The notes under the pieces were generated by a model. The model did no database searches. It saw only the letters and a list, made by a program, of their open reading frames with translations, and was not told the DNA's origin. From Romanomermis culicivorax (Eukaryota; Nematoda; Enoplea; Mermithida; Mermithidae), in contig CAWUHX010000008.1 in assembly GCA_963922205.1 (NCBI GenBank), positions 343,282 to 407,281 on the forward strand: 64,000 nt of DNA. The letters are read 5' to 3'. Below, one piece after another: positions 63,318-64,000 of the stretch. The first letter of the stretch is position 1, and the number at the start of each line of letters is the position of its first letter. The translations under genes were made by a program, and so were the position numbers.

Positions 63318-64000
63318 CCCCTCCCCCCTTGCGGTAGATCCCCCTAAGCCATCGTCAAGAAATAACCAAAAACATGCAAGGGGAAGGGACTCCCCCACTA
63401 CAGGCCGTCGTCGGGATGGCCGAAGGAATCTTCTGCGGCGCACAGCGGGGCGGACGGAGTCATTGCAGTGTTTAGAGCCGATTTTGACAGTGGGTAGGAT
63501 GAGAGAGACCTCCCGACACGGGTCGCAATTAGCCAGGCCTTAAATTCAGCAACACTGCAGCCTGGGCCCTCACTCCATCTGCACGGATATACTGGAGCAC
63601 ACCAGCACACGAGTCCATGGGGATGGGGAGGTGAGGGCGGCCACTACAGTGATGGCAAAAACAAAACGATATGAGGAGGAGGTGGGAAAGGGACAAACGG
63701 TGAAAGTGGGGGGTGTATGGCAGTAGAACATGTTACTGTGTGGACTTAGCATCAGCTGCCCGGAGTTGGGAAAAACTAGTACAAAAATAAAGTGAAACAG
63801 AAATGAGATTAGACAAAAACAACCGGGAGAACGAAATAAAGAAAACACACAAAATGGCAAAAACGTTACTGTACAAAAGCGGCGGATTAATAGCCGCGAT
63901 GATAGCGAGTGTCCGAGGTAGAGGGGTGGTGAGCGTAGTCGTCGCAGCAATCCCAGTGGACATCGGGGTTTCGATCATTGTGATATCCGTGAGGATCACA
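63318..64000 (-). mobile_element. Internal 3' region of the LTR retrotransposon
   Basis: Less AT-rich than the neighbourhood. On the minus strand a His/Tyr/Asp-rich frame enters from the window edge and ends with DTRYHRGY and a stop near 63890, possibly the end of the element's polyprotein. The rest would be 3' untranslated DNA to the polypurine tract. The plus frame 63073-63543 crosses the LTR boundary and is not taken as a gene. Confidence 0.4.

Noticed and set aside
63073..63543. 156-codon open frame (+)
   Set aside because: It runs across the LTR edge and the polypurine tract and reads against the element's direction.

Overview
The window looks like nuclear DNA of a nematode. It is AT-rich, its genes have short introns (about 45-70 bases) ending in TTTTCAG/TTTCCAG-type acceptors, it holds an interstitial block of degenerate TTAGGC (the nematode telomere repeat), and its UDP-glucuronosyltransferase and MULE fragments are of types common in nematodes. 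No bacterial operons, rRNA, tRNA or CRISPR were seen. One 100-base run of N (33999-34098) is an assembly gap.

Backbone: six copies of one divergent rhodopsin-like GPCR gene, here called A (1.2 kb, +), B (4.4 kb, +), C (29.8 kb, -), D (32.1 kb, +), E (50.9 kb, +) and F (55.5 kb, +). Each has one exon for TM1-TM4 and one for TM5-TM7. A, D and E form one subtype. B, C and F form another, whose intron carries a palindromic ATGTTATAACAT satellite. C and E look intact, D runs into the gap, A and B have lost exon 2, and F has lost its splice acceptor where the satellite meets exon 2. The copies arose by direct (2.0-5.8 versus 53.1-57.1 kb) and inverted (25.5-30.1 versus 55.2-58.9 kb) segmental duplication.

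From about 5.8 to 18.3 kb the cluster is invaded by mobile DNA. Inverted copies of a Myb/SANT-encoding (PIF/Harbinger-like) repeat bracket a decayed virus-like (Polinton/adintovirus-type) virion gene module. In minus-strand order the module holds a small basic virion-type protein, a capsid-like protein, an adenain-type cysteine protease, a second conserved virion-type protein and, unexpectedly, a TATA-binding-protein (TBP) homologue. Part of the module is repeated as an inverted copy, giving a 2-kb palindrome around a 1.2-kb loop, and the right arm is cut off by a Ty3/gypsy-like gag fragment. Almost identical GGGTATAAA boxes lie upstream of the TBP gene, the second virion-type gene and one further site. 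This suggests an element with its own TBP and matching promoters.

From 18.3 to 25.5 kb there are smaller elements: a 98-bp minisatellite, a 1.1-kb foldback element, and a MULE transposase fragment with its subterminal repeat array. From 39.5 to 46.1 kb lies a separate, fully open 11-exon protein-primed family-B DNA polymerase gene (about 1368 aa) with an OTU-like N-terminal region, plus a partial divergent copy of its first exon on the other strand. From 46.4 to 49.1 kb there are long degenerate tandem repeats. From 58.7 to 64 kb there are minisatellites, the 3' exons of a UDP-glucuronosyltransferase, a third copy of the Myb/SANT repeat, and an LTR retrotransposon inserted into that copy.

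The virus-like module is broken by many frameshifts and stops, and only its inheritance and history can be read from it. The polymerase gene is open throughout and may be a resident or domesticated gene.
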